NCBI GenBank assembly: GCA_964419605.1 | Contig: CAYQQM010000020.1 | Coordinates: 1-64,000 of the forward strand | DNA from: JABFXX01 sp964419605 | GTDB lineage: Bacteria > Myxococcota_A > Polyangia > Haliangiales > Haliangiaceae | Direction of reading: 5' to 3' | Length of the DNA: 64,000 bases | Shown here: piece by piece, positions 61,549-64,000 of the stretch | Layout of the letters: each line of letters opens with the position of its first letter | Numbering within the stretch: the first letter of the stretch is position 1 | Notes under the pieces: generated by a model | Databases searched by the model: none | What the model was told of the DNA's origin: nothing | What the model saw: only the letters and a program-made list of their open reading frames with translations | Translations under genes and position numbers: made by a program

Positions 61549-62432
61549 TAGCCCATCACCTGGTTACGACCCGCTTCCTTTGCCGCAAACATCATCGCGT
61601 CGGCTTGCCGAATGAACTCGAGCGGGTCATCGACGTTGCCGCGCAAACTAGCGACCCCAATCGACACCGTTACGGGAATGGTCACATCCTCAAAGCGGAA
61701 TTCTGCGGCTTCAACCAGTTTACGAACTTTCTCGGCAAACGCCAGCGCCTGGCCTCGATCGATCTCCGGCAGAACAATCGCAAACTCCTCGCCGCCGTAG
61801 CGAGCGAGTACGTCTTCGCGGCGAATTTTTCCCTTCACGACCGAAGCGAGGTGCTTTAAGACATAGTCCCCAGCGAGATGGCCGAAACTATCGTTCACCC
61901 GTTTGAACCGATCGATGTCGAACATGATGAGCGACAGGTCGCGGCGGTACCGCAACGCGCGTCCCATTTCGCGTTCAAGCGTCTCGACAAAGTAGCGACG
62001 ATTGTAAACCTGGGTGAGACCATCAACCGTCGTAAGGCGATAAATCTCCTCATGGTAGGCGCTCTCGATGTTGTTCCCTGTCAGAAACTTGAAGATGCAG
62101 CGACCGATCTTGATAAAGTCACCGTCGCGCAACGCGTATTCCTCGACCAGCTCATCGTTGACGTACGTTCCATTGGTAGAACCCAAATCGCACAACATCA
62201 ACGTTCCGCCGGTGTTGATGATCTTGCAATGATTGCGCGATACGGCCTCTTGATCGACCTGAACGTCGGCTTTACTAGAACGCCCAATCGTCACCTGCGA
62301 CCGCGTTAGGTTAAATTTGCGTCCAAGCTCAAGCCCGTAGATCACAACCAAACACGCCTCTTTGGCGACCGGCCGATCGCTGATCTTGGAGATCGCCGTG
62401 ACGACGGTCTTACCTGGGGCGGTATCGGTCAT
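61548..62432 (-). CDS. FHA-GGDEF diguanylate cyclase
   Basis: This 294-aa protein has an N-terminal FHA domain (TIGRSSKADVQVDQEAVSRN, LGSTNGTYVND; about 27-115) that binds phosphothreonine. A GGDEF domain follows (about 130-290) with RYGGEEF and the metal-binding FDIDRFKRVNDSFGH. RRED, five residues before GGEEF, is an RxxD product-inhibition site. It makes c-di-GMP, and the FHA domain should tie activity to Ser/Thr kinases, several of which are encoded nearby. The same layout is found in Bdellovibrio DgcB, required for prey invasion. Its stop overlaps the histidine kinase start. Confidence 0.94.
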   Translation of the reverse strand: MTDTAPGKTVVTAISKISDRPVAKEACLVVIYGLELGRKFNLTRSQVTIGRSSKADVQVDQEAVSRNHCKIINTGGTLMLCDLGSTNGTYVNDELVEEYALRDGDFIKIGRCIFKFLTGNNIESAYHEEIYRLTTVDGLTQVYNRRYFVETLEREMGRALRYRRDLSLIMFDIDRFKRVNDSFGHLAGDYVLKHLASVVKGKIRREDVLARYGGEEFAIVLPEIDRGQALAFAEKVRKLVEAAEFRFEDVTIPVTVSIGVASLRGNVDDPLEFIRQADAMMFAAKEAGRNQVMG

Positions 62433-62463
62433 CCAGGCTCATCTTATCAGCAATCCAGTCGAT

Positions 62464-62967
62464 TCACCGCATGGTGTCAGCGCATTCGAGACGGTCATCT
62501 GCCGGCCGGTTGCACTCGAGAACGTCGTTCGCGTCCAGCGCGTACCCCCCCGACTCGAAGCGGTACGACTGTAGGAGCAAGCGGCCGCTGGGTTGCTTCC
62601 AGAAGGCTCGAACCGCACGCATGTTCGCGTCACCCGTGCTAGCGAGGAGCTCCAGCGCAGCCCCTGCAAACGTCCCGAGATAGCGGTTGCAAGCCCCGGG
62701 CCCATCGCTAGGCTTGAAAACATTCCAGTAGCAGTTGTCGTAGCGATCGCAATGCGCCCGATCCACCACAATAATTTCGTCACGGCCATCGGAATCCAGG
62801 TCGCGATCCGCGCGGTCAAGCCGAGGCGCTGAGGTCATTACTCCATCGCGCTCGGGAACGCCACAGTCCCCGAGTCGAAGACTCGTTGAGGGAACGGGGC
62901 GCTGGGCCGCTGTCTGCGGTCGCACGCACGCGACAAGCACCAGGATGAGCGCGCACCGACCCGTCAT
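62464..62967 (-). CDS. Lipoprotein with Ca-loop-like motif
   Basis: This 167-aa protein has a lipoprotein signal (LILVLVACVRPQ). DRDLDSDGRDEIIVVD is the DxDxDGxxE loop of FG-GAP/EF-hand-like repeats that bind Ca2+. Four to six Cys residues (GDCG, HCDRYDNCYW, ACNRY, ECNRP, ECAD) suggest disulfides. The function is unknown. It is divergent from the penicillin-binding protein gene, 44 bp apart, and precedes the GGDEF operon by 31 bp. Confidence 0.75.
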   Translation of the reverse strand: MTGRCALILVLVACVRPQTAAQRPVPSTSLRLGDCGVPERDGVMTSAPRLDRADRDLDSDGRDEIIVVDRAHCDRYDNCYWNVFKPSDGPGACNRYLGTFAGAALELLASTGDANMRAVRAFWKQPSGRLLLQSYRFESGGYALDANDVLECNRPADDRLECADTMR

Positions 62968-63011
62968 GAAGAAGTTGACCGTACCAGGTGGATGCGGCTA
63001 CATCCAGAGCG

Positions 63012-64000
63012 ATGCGACCTGTTGTCTTGCTCGCAAGCGGCGCACTCATCGCCGCCGCGGCCGTGCTGTCGAGCGCGGGTTCTAACCGAGCAAAGCGCAC
63101 CGCCGCACCGAACTCTGGGCAAGCTACCAGCGTTTCAACGGAATCAGCCTCGAAACCACCGGAGCTCAGACTCGACACGATGCAACGAGTCGGCAACCAT
63201 TTCGAAGCGACGACGGGCGATGGCCAGCGGGCGACGCTGACGCTGGACCCCGTACTTCAACAAACCGCCGACCAACTGTTGGTGGAGTCGCGCGCGCCTC
63301 GCGGCGCCATCGTCGCGATGACTCCCGACGGCAGAATCCTCGCTCTGAGCGGCCGGCGCAGCGCCTCGCCCACGGGCAGCCGCTCTGGAACATTCGACTG
63401 GCGCCTGGCAACTGAGGTTTGGGCGCCCGCAGCGTCGGTATTCAAACTTGTAACGGCGAGCGCGCTAGTTGCGGGAGGCATCGACCCCGACCAGAAAATT
63501 CGCTATCACGGCGGGCTTCGATCGATCACCGAATCCAATCTCCGAGATAGCCGCCGCGACAACAGCAGTGAGAGTCTGACGTATGCCATCGCCCACAGCA
63601 ACAATGCCATCGTAGGCAAGCTGGCATATCTGCATCTCGAACCGACCGAGTTAACAGCGTTAGCCCTACGCCTAATGACGCCTGTGCGCTCTACATTCTC
63701 GGGTAGCCTCGGTGAGTTTTCTCTACCGCGCGAAAAGAACCTCGAATTCGCTCAAGCCGCGGCTGGATTTAACGGCTCTCGGTTATCGGTTCTCGGCGGC
63801 GCCCTACTCGCGGCGACGTTCGCTGGCGAAGGAAATCAACCCAGACCGAAGCTCATCGATGCTTCCGAAACTACCTTCGACAAAGAAGCCCCGCGACGCG
63901 TGCTCGCGCCTCAAGTTGCGCGCGCCGTTGGACGCATGATGGTTGCTACATGCGAATTTGGCAGTGCAGCAAAGTCGTTTCGTCGGCGACAGAAGCACCG
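63012..64000 (+). CDS. Penicillin-binding transpeptidase, cut by window edge
   Basis: A frame of 329 codons is open from ATG 63012 to the window end. An N-terminal hydrophobic segment (MRPVVLLASGALIAAAAVLS) serves as signal or anchor. TLTLDPVLQQTADQLL begins the transpeptidase domain. The active-site Ser is in APAASVFKLV (SxxK near residue 150), and the second motif SNN is in HSNNAIVGKL. The KTG motif would lie further right. It cross-links peptidoglycan at the periplasmic face. It is short before SxxK, so it lacks a glycosyltransferase domain and resembles monofunctional PBPs. Confidence 0.88.
   Translation, partial: MRPVVLLASGALIAAAAVLSSAGSNRAKRTAAPNSGQATSVSTESASKPPELRLDTMQRVGNHFEATTGDGQRATLTLDPVLQQTADQLLVESRAPRGAIVAMTPDGRILALSGRRSASPTGSRSGTFDWRLATEVWAPAASVFKLVTASALVAGGIDPDQKIRYHGGLRSITESNLRDSRRDNSSESLTYAIAHSNNAIVGKLAYLHLEPTELTALALRLMTPVRSTFSGSLGEFSLPREKNLEFAQAAAGFNGSRLSVLGGALLAATFAGEGNQPRPKLIDASETTFDKEAPRRVLAPQVARAVGRMMVATCEFGSAAKSFRRRQKH

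Noticed and set aside
1..64000. tRNA, rRNA, transposase or phage integration sites
   Set aside because: No cloverleaf-like sequence, rRNA-like block, transposase motif or integrase was recognised by reading; a dedicated scan could still reveal a small RNA.

Overview
This is a GC-rich, gene-dense bacterial chromosome segment with about 95% coding content and no rRNA, tRNA, CRISPR array, transposase or phage genes that I can recognise. The gene set points to a member of the Myxococcota (former Deltaproteobacteria): four very large or modular eukaryotic-type Ser/Thr kinases, one of them fused to a sigma-54 activator; a PilR/PilA cluster; a DUF507 protein; several lipoproteins; and a CotH-type protein. 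The phylum is an inference from content; I cannot name a species.

Layout. 1-7854 (minus) looks like one operon: a kinase/ATPase/TPR protein, a SCO-type copper protein, a CaCA antiporter, a DUF455 ferritin-like protein and an ATP-grasp-like protein cut by the left edge. 7964-9568 holds a lipoprotein and a DnaQ-like exonuclease. 9732-14744 (minus) is a 1670-aa kinase-TPR-GAF-sigma54-Fis fusion. Its start abuts two perfect inverted repeats shared with a divergent coiled-coil protein. 16321-22105 has a small Gly-rich protein, a MacB/LolD-type ABC pair and a PEGA kinase. 22160-26040 (minus) is the type IV pilin region (pilR, two paralogous pilins, a TPR protein). 26055-30492 carries a DUF2723 membrane protein, DUF507, a Nudix hydrolase and a probable pseudokinase. 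30589-35028 is a large SF1 helicase with a nuclease-like C-terminal part. 35040-43556 mixes a glycosyltransferase, secreted proteases, CotH, ychF, a VapBC-like pair and an SDR. 43603-48583 holds two two-component modules around modA. 48653-55006 has an AAA+ ATPase, an unknown protein, an MscS channel with a cNMP domain and transketolase. 55079-62967 ends with secreted proteins, an RGG-rich protein, Ppx/GppA and a translationally coupled FHA-GGDEF / histidine kinase / modB / modC run. A penicillin-binding protein runs off the right edge.

Signalling dominates: four Ser/Thr kinases, three histidine kinases, three response regulators including PilR, one diguanylate cyclase and one cNMP-binding channel. 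The pilin genes carry sigma-54 type -24/-12 elements next to the gene for a sigma-54 activator, so PilR control is likely. Molybdate uptake is split: modA lies next to a PhoB/PhoR-like pair, whereas modBC sits 13 kb away behind a c-di-GMP enzyme.

The most unusual signal is a short GC-rich hairpin repeat with core GGGGACTTCCTTCGGGG, present at five places. At four of them it lies inside a coding sequence without breaking the frame, and it occurs in both orientations relative to the gene. This resembles an in-frame-inserting palindromic repeat family.
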